A stretch of 64,000 bases of DNA, from assembly GCF_004135735.1 (NCBI RefSeq), contig NZ_CP012670.1, positions 8,262,501 to 8,326,500 on the forward strand, given 5' to 3'. This stretch comes from Sorangium cellulosum (lineage in GTDB: Bacteria; Myxococcota_A; Polyangia; Polyangiales; Polyangiaceae). The notes beneath the pieces are model-generated. The model saw only the letters and a list, made by a program, of their open reading frames with translations, was not told where the DNA came from and ran no database searches. The translations under genes were made by a program, and so were the position numbers. Of this stretch, positions 45,001-52,164 are shown one piece after another; position 1 is the first letter of the stretch; the number at the start of each line of letters is the position of its first letter.

Positions 45001-45908
45001 AGCTCGTCGAGAACGAGGGCAAGCTCCTCGAGGCCGGCGAGGGCGCCGGCCTCGCCGCGCTGGAGCAGGAGACCGCGGGGGCGGAGCGGGACGCGCTCGC
45101 GCTCGAGCTCGACCGGGCGGAGGCGCGCCTCGCGGCGCTCGAGGACGAGCGGCGCCGGATCGACAGGACGCTCGGCAGCCTGGAGCAGGAGCGCGAGCAC
45201 CTGCGGGCGACCGTGGGCGCCGCGGAGGCCGCCGCGGAGGCGCAGATCTGCCTGTCGCACCTGCGCGGCGAGGTGCGCCGCTACGTGCGGGCGCGCCTCG
45301 CCGCGGTGCTCCTGGAGCGGGAGATCGAGCGCTACCGCGAGCGCAACCAGGGCCCGATCCTGGCGCGCGCGAGCGCGCTCTTCCAGCGCCTGACGCTGGG
45401 CGCCTTCGCGGGCCTGCGGGTGGGCTACGACGAGGGCGAGCAGGCGGTGCTCCGCTGCGTCCGCGCGGCCGCGCCGGCGGCAGCGGCGCTTGCGACGCCC
45501 GCGACGCCTTCGGCCGAGGCCGGGGCGGAGCCCGCCAAGGCGGCCGAGGCCGGGGCGGAGCCCGCGAAGGCGGCCGAGCCCGCGAAGGCGGCCGAGCCCG
45601 CGAAGGCGGCGGCCGTGCAGCGCGAGGTGGACGTGAGCGGCCTGAGCGACGGCACGCGCGATCAGCTCTACCTCGCGCTGCGGCTCGCCAGCCTGGAGCA
45701 CCACGCCCGGACGGGCGAGCCGATGCCGCTCATCCTGGACGACCTCCTGATCCACTTCGACGACGACCGCGCCCGCGCGGCCCTCGCCGTGCTCGGCGAG
45801 ATGACGGCGACGACGCAGGTGCTGTTCTTCACGCACCACGCGCGGCTCTGCGAGCTCGCGCGGGAGGCGGTGCCGGCGGAGGTGCTGCGCGAGCACCGGC
45901 TGCGATAG
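42033..45908 (+). CDS. yhaN: YhaN-like SMC-type ATPase
   Basis: 1,291 residues from GTG 42033 (VKILELHLLAFGPF). N-terminal ATP-binding half: Walker A GPNEAGKS at residues 33-40, then GIPHITPDAHLHH and the YhaN-typical FRTSFGLDHEALREGGEALL. About 1,000 residues of Ala/Arg/Glu-rich coiled coil follow. C-terminal half: signature LSDGTRDQLYLALRLA (near 1203) and Walker B LILDDLLIHFDD (near 1233), with a HHARLCELA switch. Two low-complexity duplications occur: GRARLDVGDAA repeated, and AEPAKAA x4 before the signature. Family role: DNA-end tethering and unwinding with YhaO nuclease. The single YhaO gene of the window is at 17441, not adjacent. Confidence 0.9.
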   Translation: MKILELHLLAFGPFTDLRLDFSSPAAGLHLVYGPNEAGKSTALRAIRGLLYGIPHITPDAHLHHNTDLRVGGRLAGGGATLALVRRKGRVKTLRDPEDNPLDDAALAPVLGGVSEDLFRTSFGLDHEALREGGEALLQGKGDVGQTLFGAGLGGPGLQQLLTALRNEADEIFTPLARTRSLNEAIKAFEEARNKARSAASPPADWTRKRQEIEEARAEQERVDAELRALRATDKRLRRALRVLPLLEARRAILGRRAALGDVVLLPEGAPRDREDAEERAADAAAQAERLRADIEELEARLAALHIPASLVELDPGVIDGLVTRLGSHRKAAVDLPRVRAELHGLEEEARAILRRLGRDASLVDDAGPERLEAMRVDVATEARIKRLARERGAVEARPREVERLLSAHRARRDACVRRLAELPPGEDPAPLRGALSRAQKQGDLEHRLREATAAAAQLAREADAQRDRLGLGGDAGRARLDVGDAAAGRARLDVGDAAAGRAPLSAAEASALPVPLPETVDQAVAQWGAIARERERLAERAAEVEARLRESAREIDALQRAGAVPTEADLAEARARRDVAWKALLRAFQAKGSTRAAAAIHTASLFDAGADTAAAPGAGRRPPLAARDGGPPRTKPDEYAELVRAADAIADRLRREADRVARLARLLAEQARAEADHAQLSGERAALARRAADAEAAWVELWRPAGITPRSPEEMRGWLGRFAGLTATVDRLRAAEAEAEALRARLEAHAAELRAALQGARGPAAGAPGDAAARLPALVEAAERELAAIEDATRERRKLVGDRAELERQLADLERERAEHARALDAWRAEWAESVRQLGLPGDASADEATAILDELGALFRKADSAGHERRRVRGMERDARAFAEDVAALASRHAPDLAALPAEQAADQLVKRYHKACADLRERGEIEHRLAEKRREREQQDARRAAAEARLAKLIEAAGIARSGDAGADLAALARAEERSREARRLDRELVENEGKLLEAGEGAGLAALEQETAGAERDALALELDRAEARLAALEDERRRIDRTLGSLEQEREHLRATVGAAEAAAEAQICLSHLRGEVRRYVRARLAAVLLEREIERYRERNQGPILARASALFQRLTLGAFAGLRVGYDEGEQAVLRCVRAAAPAAAALATPATPSAEAGAEPAKAAEAGAEPAKAAEPAKAAEPAKAAAVQREVDVSGLSDGTRDQLYLALRLASLEHHARTGEPMPLILDDLLIHFDDDRARAALAVLGEMTATTQVLFFTHHARLCELAREAVPAEVLREHRLR

Positions 45909-45954
45909 CGGACCTGTGGCGGCCGGCGCCAGGGAGCGCCGCGCCCGCGCGCCC

Positions 45955-47051
45955 GTGGTGCGCTGACGATCCCAGCGGCGAGCGAGGGCGTACTTCTTCC
46001 ACTCCGCGCTGATGGCAGGCGTGAGCACGACGCGATGACACACGGCGAGCGTCGTCCTCAAGAAGTCGCGGCGGTGGATCTCGGGCTCCTCGATATAGAC
46101 GAGCTGGCCCGGTCGGGCCGTCAGGAGCGCCACGAGCACCGGCAGGCATTGCGAGACGCCGAAGCCGACGTCCGCGATGCTCACGAGATCCTGCGCGCGG
46201 CCGCGTGCTCGCTGCTTCAGACGGCCGACGCGCAGCTCGACGCGGGTATCGTCGACGCGAGATGCCTTGATGGTCCAGTTCAAGCCGAGCGCCTCGAGCG
46301 CGGCCCCGAGCTGCTTCAGGCGGATGTCCTTCGTGGCCTGCCAGTGATGGATGATGCTGGCGACGTAAGGCTCGAAGGGGCCGGGGAACTCGCCCCCCAC
46401 GGCGGTGGTCCTGTACGTCCGCTCGGGAATGCCGCGGAGTGCGGCGACATGGATGATGGCGCGCAGGTCGTCGGGAGCGCTCCGGAGCGCGAGCGGGACA
46501 TGGCCGGAACCGTCGTTGGTCTCGACAGCGCTCAACGTTTCTCCGGTCCGCTTCAACAGTTGACACCAGAGAAAACATCGCTTACGCACAACAGAAATAA
46601 CGTGTTCCCTGTCGTCGTGAACGATGCCACGGCGCAACCTGTCAACCCGGCCGAGTCGGACGGCGACTGTCGTGTCGACCACGTCGAGGCCGCCCTTGGG
46701 CTGCTTCTGAAAACAGACATCGACCTTGCCCGTAGGCAGGTCAATGCCGACCGAGAACTGATTGCTGCTCCGTCCGTCAAAGCGCGAGAAGAGCTGCTCG
46801 ACCGCCGTGAAGCGGACATGCGGGCCGTCGAGCAGCAGCGCCCCCGGGTCGTAGAGCGCATCCAGCGTCTGCTTCATGAGCAGAGGGGGCTGCATGATGC
46901 TGGACTTGCCCGAGCTGTTGGTGCCGGCGAGGAGCGTCAACGGCCTGACGGCGATCTCCGTACGCTTGCGGAGTGATTTGAACCCCTCGACTGCGATGGC
47001 CGAGATGCCGCCCAGCTCCGCTGGGCACATGATGCTTGACTTGCCCGCCAC
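45955..47051 (-). pseudogene. truncated AAA ATPase fused to a PIN-like gene tail
   Basis: Starts near 47051 (an internal ATG at 47030 gives MCPAELGGISAIAVEGFKSL). Walker A GTNSSGKSS and a long ATPase body are intact up to Walker B LVYIEEPEIH (near 46075). There the ATPase breaks off: its usual HLHP and signature end are absent. The frame continues as FLRTTLAVCHRVVLTPAISA then EWKKYALARRWD, which reads like the tail of a PIN-domain protein. The frame has no stop until deep inside yhaN on the other strand. I infer a deletion that joined two neighbouring defence-type genes and destroyed both. Alternative: assembly error. Confidence 0.65.
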
Positions 47052-47334
47052 CCTGCTCCTCCGCGCGTGCTGCGGCGACTACTTCACATGCCATGGCGCA
47101 AATCCAGCGGACATTCGACGGTCGGACCGTCCGGCCCGGCTCAGGTGGGCGCCGATTGAATCCATCGTCCGCTGACGCGGACGCTCTGCGCTGATGTCCC
47201 TGCTCCGGGCGCGGGGATGGCCCCACGGGTGTCGTCGCCGCGCCACGAGATCGGGTCGCGACATCGCTCCTCGATGCCCCGCGCGAGGGGGCGGGTCCCC
47301 CCGAACCCAAGGCCGATGTCGCACGCAACGGCCC
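47052..47334. other. intergenic, no supported gene
   Basis: About 280 bp between two relics. No coding bias or motif recognised. The short segment GGCAAGTCAAGCATCATG near 47030 resembles the Walker A coding sequence of the neighbouring ATPase (GKSSIM) and may be part of the same rearrangement. Confidence 0.3.
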
Positions 47335-47660
47335 TCACCGCGCGTCGTTGGCGCCGCCTGCCGCCGGAGCCGAAGCGGCGGCCATGGCGGCCCAAAGGGC
47401 GTCCAGATCGAGCTCCAGCCCCTCGAACCCGGGCCCGGGGACCTTGCCCACGCCGGTCGTCTCCTCCGTGACGTAACGGCCGTCCGGTCCCAGCAGGAAG
47501 TGCTCGATCATCTCCATCTCGGGGTACACCCTCCAGTACCGCCGCACGCCGAAGCGCTCGTACTCCTCGGACTTGTCGTGCTGGGCCCTCAGCCGGTCGG
47601 GCCCGTGCGGGGAGAGCACCTCGACGATGAGCGCGGGAGGGCTCGTCGAGAGCGCGCCGC
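47335..47660 (-). pseudogene. Uma2-family C-terminal remnant
   Basis: Minus-strand frame from about 47660 to the stop at 47335. It reads PPALIVEVLSPHGPDRLRAQ, then HDKSEEYERFGVRRYWRVYP and EMIEHFLLGPDGRYV. This matches the catalytic core strand (D/E-VLSP) and the KxxxYxxxGVRxYW block of Uma2 proteins. The N-terminal half is missing. A different frame upstream (MKGLMSRMRAMLAGWQPSHP, near 47740) may be its displaced N-terminus. Second Uma2 relic in the window after 26379. Confidence 0.55.
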
Positions 47661-47897
47661 GGCCATCTCCTCGGGCGCGGGGTGACTGGGCTGCCAGCCG
47701 GCGAGCATCGCGCGCATCCGGCTCATGAGCCCTTTCATCGGCCGAGCCTCTCCGCCCACGACGCGCGGATTCGGCGCGATCTCGTCCTTCGAGCCTCGGC
47801 CGGGAGGCTGGCGTGCACCGGCGGGAGCGCTCGGGCGCTCCTGAAAATCGGTCCGCCGAACGCTCCCGGCGGCCTCGTGAACGGAAAATCGCCTCCC

Positions 47898-48028
47898 GAG
47901 TACAGCCGAGGGGGGTCTCGAGTACAGCCGAGGGGGGTCTCGAGTACAGCCGAGGGGGGTCTCGAGTACAGCCGAGGGGGGTCTCGAGTACAGCCGAGGG
48001 GGGTCTCGAGTACAGCCGAGGGGGTCTC
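47898..48028. repeat. 22-bp tandem repeat, six copies
   Basis: Units starting GAGTACAGCCGAGG at 47898, 47920, 47942, 47964, 47986 and 48008; the last is one base shorter (five instead of six G). Each junction forms CTCGAG. A partial GAGTACG follows at 48029. 22 bp is about two helical turns, so repeated protein-binding sites on one face are possible. There are no spacers, hence no CRISPR. It lies between the Uma2 relic and the insertion sequence. Confidence 0.92.
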
Positions 48029-48106
48029 GAGTACGAAACTTTGGCTCTCGAGAACGGCGCGCGGGGGCTCGAGAACCCCCCTGACCCCGCTGTACGAGCG
48101 GAGCCC

Positions 48107-49573
48107 TGGTAACAGTTCTGACCGGGAGCAGCGGTGACACTTCCTTGAGCTACGGGCCCCTGCTCCGGGAGGACTGGGAACAGGGGCCGGATCCTCGTCG
48201 ACGCGACACGCTCACCGCGCTCTCTCGGACCGCCAGGATCTATACACGAACCGCTTCCCGCGGTCTCGGTACACGCGAGCCTCTCCTCACGTTCCGGCGT
48301 GAGTGCGCGCAGGTCACCGTGCCTTGGCGAGCTGCAGCTCCTTGTTCTTCAAGGTGACCTGCGCGAGCAGAACCGGCCCGTAGTACAGCTCCCAGACGTC
48401 GTCGGCGATCGGAAGCAGCCCCACGGGTTCGTTGGCGATCAGCTTGGAGACGAAGGTGTTCGCGCCACCGAACTGAAGCCGACCCATGTCCCCCACGCGT
48501 CGCACGGCCATCGTGTCCGGATACTCCGGCGAGGAGGGCTTGCTCGGCATCGTCCGCCGCGACGGCGTGTAGCGCGAAGCCGGCGTCCTCTGGCCGAGCG
48601 CCTCGTGAGGCCGCTGGTCATTGTACTCGTGCCGGAAGCGGTCGAAGACGCGCTGCTGCGCCGCGAGCGTGGCTTCGGGCGGCGATGTCGCCTCCGCCTT
48701 CAGCGTCTTGTGCATGCGCTCGTGCCGGCCGTTCTGCTGCGGTTTGCCGGGCTCAATGCGCTCGGGAACCACGCCGAGCTTGATCCAGCTCACCGACAGC
48801 GCCGAGAGCCCTCCAATGCCCTGCGTGGCGAACGGCGGGCCGTTATCGGAGCGGATTCGATTCGGCAGCCCAAACTCGCGGAACGCGCGCTCGAAGTGCG
48901 GCCGCACCGAGGCCTCGTCCGGCTTCGCTACGCCCTCGCATTTGAGCAAGTACCGCGACGCCTGGTCCGTCAACGTCAGCGGGTGGCACCGGGTCTTGTC
49001 GCCAAGCGCGAAATGCCCCTTGAAATCGGCGCACCATGTGTCATTAGGCTGCTCCGCTGGAGCCAGCGTCGACGGCATCGCTGACGTCGGCATCACCACG
49101 CGGCGCCGCCGGGGCCGGATCAGCCCGTGTTTCTTGAGCAGCTCGCCGATGGTGCTCGTCGCCGGCAGCCCCTCAAGGCCCATGCTCTCCAGCCGGGCGC
49201 GCAGCTTCTTCGGACCCCAGGTGGGTCGCTCCTTCCGCAGCTCGACCAGCGCGTTGACGATCGCCGCTGGCGTCGCATGCGGGAACGTGTGCGCCACGGG
49301 CCGCCGCTCCTCCAGACCACGAGGTCCGGCTTGCTCGTAACGCTCCACCCACTTGTACCCCGTCTTCCGGCTGATGCCGAACCGTCGGCACAGCTCCGCG
49401 AACGTCTCGTCCGACTCGTTGACCTGCGCGATGAACTGAAGCCTCTCGTCCACTGAACATGTCTCTTTCCAGGGCACCAGCGATCCTCCGTCGCCGACCC
49501 TCTACGACATGTGTCACCCAGGCTCCCGGTCCGTCCGGGTGCTACCCAGGCTCCCGGTCTGAACCGTTACCCA
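48107..49573 (-). mobile_element. IS481-type insertion sequence
   Basis: The element consists of one transposase gene with related, inverted ends. Left: TGGTAACAGTTCTGACCGGG onward (48107-48140, ending GGTGACAC). Right: GTGTCACCCAGGCTCCCGG (49511-49530), with a second, better-matching continuation CTGAACCGTTACCCA up to 49573. The shared blocks are GTGTCACC, GCTCCCGGTC and GTTACC. The right end seems to have a partial internal duplication of about 28 bp, so the outer boundary is uncertain. No target-site duplication could be assigned. Confidence 0.75.
48314..49477 (-). CDS. IS481-family transposase
   Basis: 387 residues from GTG 49477 (PWKETCSVDERLQFIAQVNE; related transposases start MPWKETC). 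N-terminal helix-turn-helix: DETFAELCRRFGISRKTGYK. DDE catalytic core: D in WCADFKGHFALG, D in RSDNGPPFAT and E in PQQNGRHERMHKTLK, with the Q/N-G-x-x-E spacing typical of IS481/IS3-like integrases. The C-terminal part (GRLQFGGANTFVSKLIANEP) is the DNA-bound tail seen in this subgroup. Length is normal and the frame unbroken, so it may still be active. Confidence 0.93.
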   Translation of the reverse strand: MPWKETCSVDERLQFIAQVNESDETFAELCRRFGISRKTGYKWVERYEQAGPRGLEERRPVAHTFPHATPAAIVNALVELRKERPTWGPKKLRARLESMGLEGLPATSTIGELLKKHGLIRPRRRRVVMPTSAMPSTLAPAEQPNDTWCADFKGHFALGDKTRCHPLTLTDQASRYLLKCEGVAKPDEASVRPHFERAFREFGLPNRIRSDNGPPFATQGIGGLSALSVSWIKLGVVPERIEPGKPQQNGRHERMHKTLKAEATSPPEATLAAQQRVFDRFRHEYNDQRPHEALGQRTPASRYTPSRRTMPSKPSSPEYPDTMAVRRVGDMGRLQFGGANTFVSKLIANEPVGLLPIADDVWELYYGPVLLAQVTLKNKELQLAKAR

Positions 49574-49827
49574 GGCCACCGGTCCGTACCCGCCGCACGA
49601 CCTCCGGACCCCGGATCGCGATTCGCGGAGCCGCATTTCCGGAAGCCCGACCTGACAGCGCGCTCCATCGAGCGCCGATCCCGGACGGCGGACCGGCAAA
49701 CCCGATCCGTGGACCTGACGCGCGGATCTCCAGGGGTAACCCGACCCAGGTTGAGCCGCAGCGGGGGTAACCCGACCCAGGTTGAGCCGCAGCGGAGCCG
49801 CAGCGCCCGCGCCGCGGCCCCCCCAGC
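49574..49827. other. intergenic with a 31-bp tandem duplication
   Basis: Between the insertion sequence and the DUF202 gene. Two adjacent 31-bp units, GGGGTAACCCGACCCAGG onward, occupy about 49733-49795. Nothing else recognisable; short open frames lack codon bias. Confidence 0.6.
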
Positions 49828-50217
49828 TCACGACGCGAACAGCCAGACCATGCTCGCCGCGCCGATCAGGAACAGCAGGGCCGTGAAGACCAGGAGCGCG
49901 GTCCGGTCGGGCCGGTACTCCCTCCGCTCGATGGCGCGGCAGACGCGCAGGTAGCGCACCGCCGCCCACGCGATGAGCGCCATCCCGAGCAGGACCATCC
50001 CGGAGCCGACCCCCCCGACCTCGCGCAACAAGGACCGCGATTCGACCTGCGCGGCCCTCGCCCCCGTCTCCAGGAGGTACAGGCTGAGCCGGTTGAGCGT
50101 GATGCCGAAGCTGAGCAGCGCGATGGCGGTGCGGATGTAGGCAAGGTGCGTCCGCTCGTTCGCCAGGTGCTCCCTCGCGTAGGCCTCCGACCGCTTCGTG
50201 GTCTCTTCACCGGACAT
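49828..50217 (-). CDS. DUF202 (YidH-like) membrane protein
   Basis: 129 residues from ATG 50217. Signature AREHLANERTHLAYIRTAIA is the conserved N-terminal DUF202 motif ahead of the first membrane helix. Three membrane segments lie at about residues 28-48, 68-88 and 105-125 (TALLVFTALLFLIGAASMVW). No function is established for the family; some members are fused to SPX or VTC-like domains elsewhere. Not coupled to neighbours. Confidence 0.9.
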   Translation of the reverse strand: MSGEETTKRSEAYAREHLANERTHLAYIRTAIALLSFGITLNRLSLYLLETGARAAQVESRSLLREVGGVGSGMVLLGMALIAWAAVRYLRVCRAIERREYRPDRTALLVFTALLFLIGAASMVWLFAS

Positions 50218-50291
50218 CGTGGACCGATCCTCACCGCGACGGCGGACCTACCCGTGACATGGCGACCGCCCGCCACGCCCGCAACCCGAGC

Positions 50292-50672
50292 TCACTTGCC
50301 CTTGCGCCCCGTGAGCTCGACCGCCACGGCGTCCACCGACACCGACGTCGGCGGCCCGAACTTCTTCACCTGGACGGTCACGCCCGAGGCCGGCGTGCCC
50401 TCGAGCACGCGCTCGATGATCCGCTCGGCCAGCGTCTCCAGCAGCTTGTACGAGGCGCTGGTCCCCGCGTCCACCACGAGGCTCGCGAGCTGGTCGTAGT
50501 CGAACACCCGCGCGCGCGAGTCGGTGCGGGGCAACAGGGCGATCGGGAGCTCCACCTCCAGGCAAACCACGAAGTCCTGGGGCAGATCGCGCTCGGCGCG
50601 GGACGCGCCGTGCCTGGCGCGGAAGCGGATGCCGTCGAGGCGGATTCGGTAGGTCTGGATCACGGAGCCCAT
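50292..50672 (-). CDS. folB: dihydroneopterin aldolase
   Basis: 126 residues from ATG 50672, the normal length for FolB. Conserved blocks: IRLDGIRFRARHGASRAERD (the GxxxxHG-type start with F/R variation), DLPQDFVVCLEVELP, the central FDYDQLASLVVDAGTS and SYKLLETLAERIIERVL (the ExxK-type region with catalytic residues), ending VTVQVKKFGPPTSVSVDAVA. The enzyme cleaves dihydroneopterin to 6-hydroxymethyl-dihydropterin in folate synthesis. No other folate gene is nearby in the window. Cytoplasmic. Confidence 0.9.
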   Translation of the reverse strand: MGSVIQTYRIRLDGIRFRARHGASRAERDLPQDFVVCLEVELPIALLPRTDSRARVFDYDQLASLVVDAGTSASYKLLETLAERIIERVLEGTPASGVTVQVKKFGPPTSVSVDAVAVELTGRKGK

Positions 50673-50830
50673 CGACGCCCCCCCCTAGCACGCCTCCCGG
50701 CCGACATCTTCCTTGCTTGCGCCGTGCAGGGGGCCAGGACGGTGCGGGCCGGGGTTCGCCCCGCCACGGAGACCACGGAGAGCGGCTCGACCGGCGGGCG
50801 TCGGCGAGGCGGTCGCGGGTGGTGCGGCCC

Positions 50831-50928
50831 TTTGGGGGCTCACCGGAGGGGCTGAAGTGCAGGCGAGCCACAAACGGGGCTCGCCGGAACGAGAGGCCTC
50901 TCCGGCGAGCACCCCAAACATGACCACC
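50831..50928. repeat. palindromic intergenic element, copy 3 (opposite orientation)
   Basis: Reverse-complement orientation relative to copies 1 and 2. Outer arms TTTGGGGGCTCACCGG (50831-50846) and CCGGCGAGCACCCCAAA (50912-50928) pair with one gap and one mismatch. Inner GCGAGCCAC...GGCTCGCC hairpin and the CACCGGAGGGGCTG core match the other copies. The right side continues into ATGACCACCACCG, similar to the arm of copy 2. It lies between the folB start side and the end of the next minus-strand gene. Confidence 0.85.
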
Positions 50929-50949
50929 ACCGTCGCGCGCGGGATTGCC

Positions 50950-51258
50950 TCAGAGGGGCCGCTTGAAGCACACCGCGTCGATCTTCGCGGTCAGCTCGTT
51001 CCGCATGAACTGCACGGGCTCCCAGCCCTCCTGCCCGAACCGCTTGAGGACCGGGTTCCAGCCCGTGGCCTTGGTCACTTCCTGGATGTGGTTGTCGGGG
51101 ACGCGCGCCGTCTCGGAGTCCACGCACCGGATCTCCCACCGGGGCGGATCGGTCCCGGCGTGCACCGGCGGCACGAGGAAGCGCGGCGCGACGTACGACG
51201 CGGAGCAACCGACGAGAAATGCGACGGCGATGGCTGTTCCCGGGTGGAGCTTCGGCAT
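50950..51258 (-). CDS. small exported hypothetical protein
   Basis: 102 residues from ATG 51258 (PKLHPGTAIAVAFLVGCSAS). The hydrophobic stretch with LVGC could be a lipobox or a single membrane helix. The mature domain WEIRCVDSETARVPDNHIQE then LKRFGQEGWEPVQFM resembles DUF4177-like small domains (GxxGWE-L pattern). Function unknown. Monocistronic between the palindrome and the Crp-type gene. Confidence 0.7.
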   Translation of the reverse strand: MPKLHPGTAIAVAFLVGCSASYVAPRFLVPPVHAGTDPPRWEIRCVDSETARVPDNHIQEVTKATGWNPVLKRFGQEGWEPVQFMRNELTAKIDAVCFKRPL

Positions 51259-51340
51259 GGGCAATCCTTTCCGAGGGATCGACTCTCGAAGGCGTATCGG
51301 CGCCCCGTGCGCCGCGTCAACCGCGAATCGGGCCGCCTCG

Positions 51341-52105
51341 CTACCGCTTGCGGGCGAGCGCCTCCCGGTCCTTCACGATGAGCCGCCGGCCCGCCACGTC
51401 GAGCACGCCCTCCTTCCGGAGCGCGCCGAGCGTCAGCGTCACCGTCTCCCGGGTCGAGCCGATCACCTGGGCGATCTCCGCGTGCGTGATCGGCGCCGAG
51501 ATCAGCGTCCCCCGCGGCGTGGGCACGCCCCACCGCGCCGCCGCGTGCAGGAGGAACTCGGCCAGCCGCCCCCCCACGTTCTTGAACAGCATCGACTCGA
51601 TCCGGTCCTCGGTCTCCCGCTGCCGCGCGACCAGGAGCGCGAACACCGCGCCCCCGAACGCCGGGTTCTGGGCGCACAGATCGCGGATGATCGCGAGCGG
51701 CACCCGGACCACCTCGGCCTCGTCCATCGCGACCGCGCGCTCGGTGCGCGCGAGGAGCCCGCCGAGGCACGACTCGCCGAGCACGTCGCCCGTGCCCCGG
51801 TAGCTGAGCGGAAACGACTCGCCCTCCTCGTTGACCCGCTCCACCCGCGCCCGCCCCCGGCCGAGCACCACGAGCGTGTCCGCCGGGGCGCCCTGCTCGA
51901 AGATCGCCACGTCGGACTCCACCACGTCGAGCAGGGCCGCGTCCGTGACGGCATCCCGCACCGAGCGGTCCACCTGCGCGAACAACGAGGAGAGCCGGAG
52001 CGCGCGCGCCACCCGCGCCCGCGCGGGATCGGACGGCTGACGCCCGGCGTCCGACGCATGTTGGGATTCCAGATCGCTCACGGTAGGAGCAGAAGAGTAA
52101 TCCAT
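51341..52105 (-). CDS. Crp/Fnr-family transcriptional regulator
   Basis: 254 residues from ATG 52105 (MDYSSAPTVSDLESQ). Cyclic-nucleotide-like sensor domain about residues 40-150: LFAQVDRSVRDAVTDAALLD, IFEQGAPADTLVVLGRG and GTGDVLGESCLGG. Dimer helix, then winged helix-turn-helix near residue 205 (THAEIAQVIGSTRETVTLTL, RKEGVLDVAGRRLIV). No Fnr-type Cys cluster at the N-terminus, so an oxygen-sensing iron-sulfur centre is unlikely. The ligand-binding Arg-Ser pair is not evident, so cAMP binding is uncertain. It is transcribed in the same direction as the upstream DUF3857 gene, with a 59-bp gap. Confidence 0.88.
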   Translation of the reverse strand: MDYSSAPTVSDLESQHASDAGRQPSDPARARVARALRLSSLFAQVDRSVRDAVTDAALLDVVESDVAIFEQGAPADTLVVLGRGRARVERVNEEGESFPLSYRGTGDVLGESCLGGLLARTERAVAMDEAEVVRVPLAIIRDLCAQNPAFGGAVFALLVARQRETEDRIESMLFKNVGGRLAEFLLHAAARWGVPTPRGTLISAPITHAEIAQVIGSTRETVTLTLGALRKEGVLDVAGRRLIVKDREALARKR

Positions 52106-52164
52106 CTTGCGTACGTTGGCACACGGATCCAGGCCGCCTGGCGCGCGAGGCGAGGGCGCCTGGA

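Noticed and set aside
42042..45900. Long minus-strand open frame antisense to the YhaN-like gene
   Set aside because: Low-complexity Arg/Leu/Ala sequence, no motifs; only its upstream part (45955-47051) has a recognisable ATPase.
47898..48028. CRISPR array or coding repeat
   Set aside because: No spacers; the period of 22 is not a multiple of three and no start or ribosome site supports translation.
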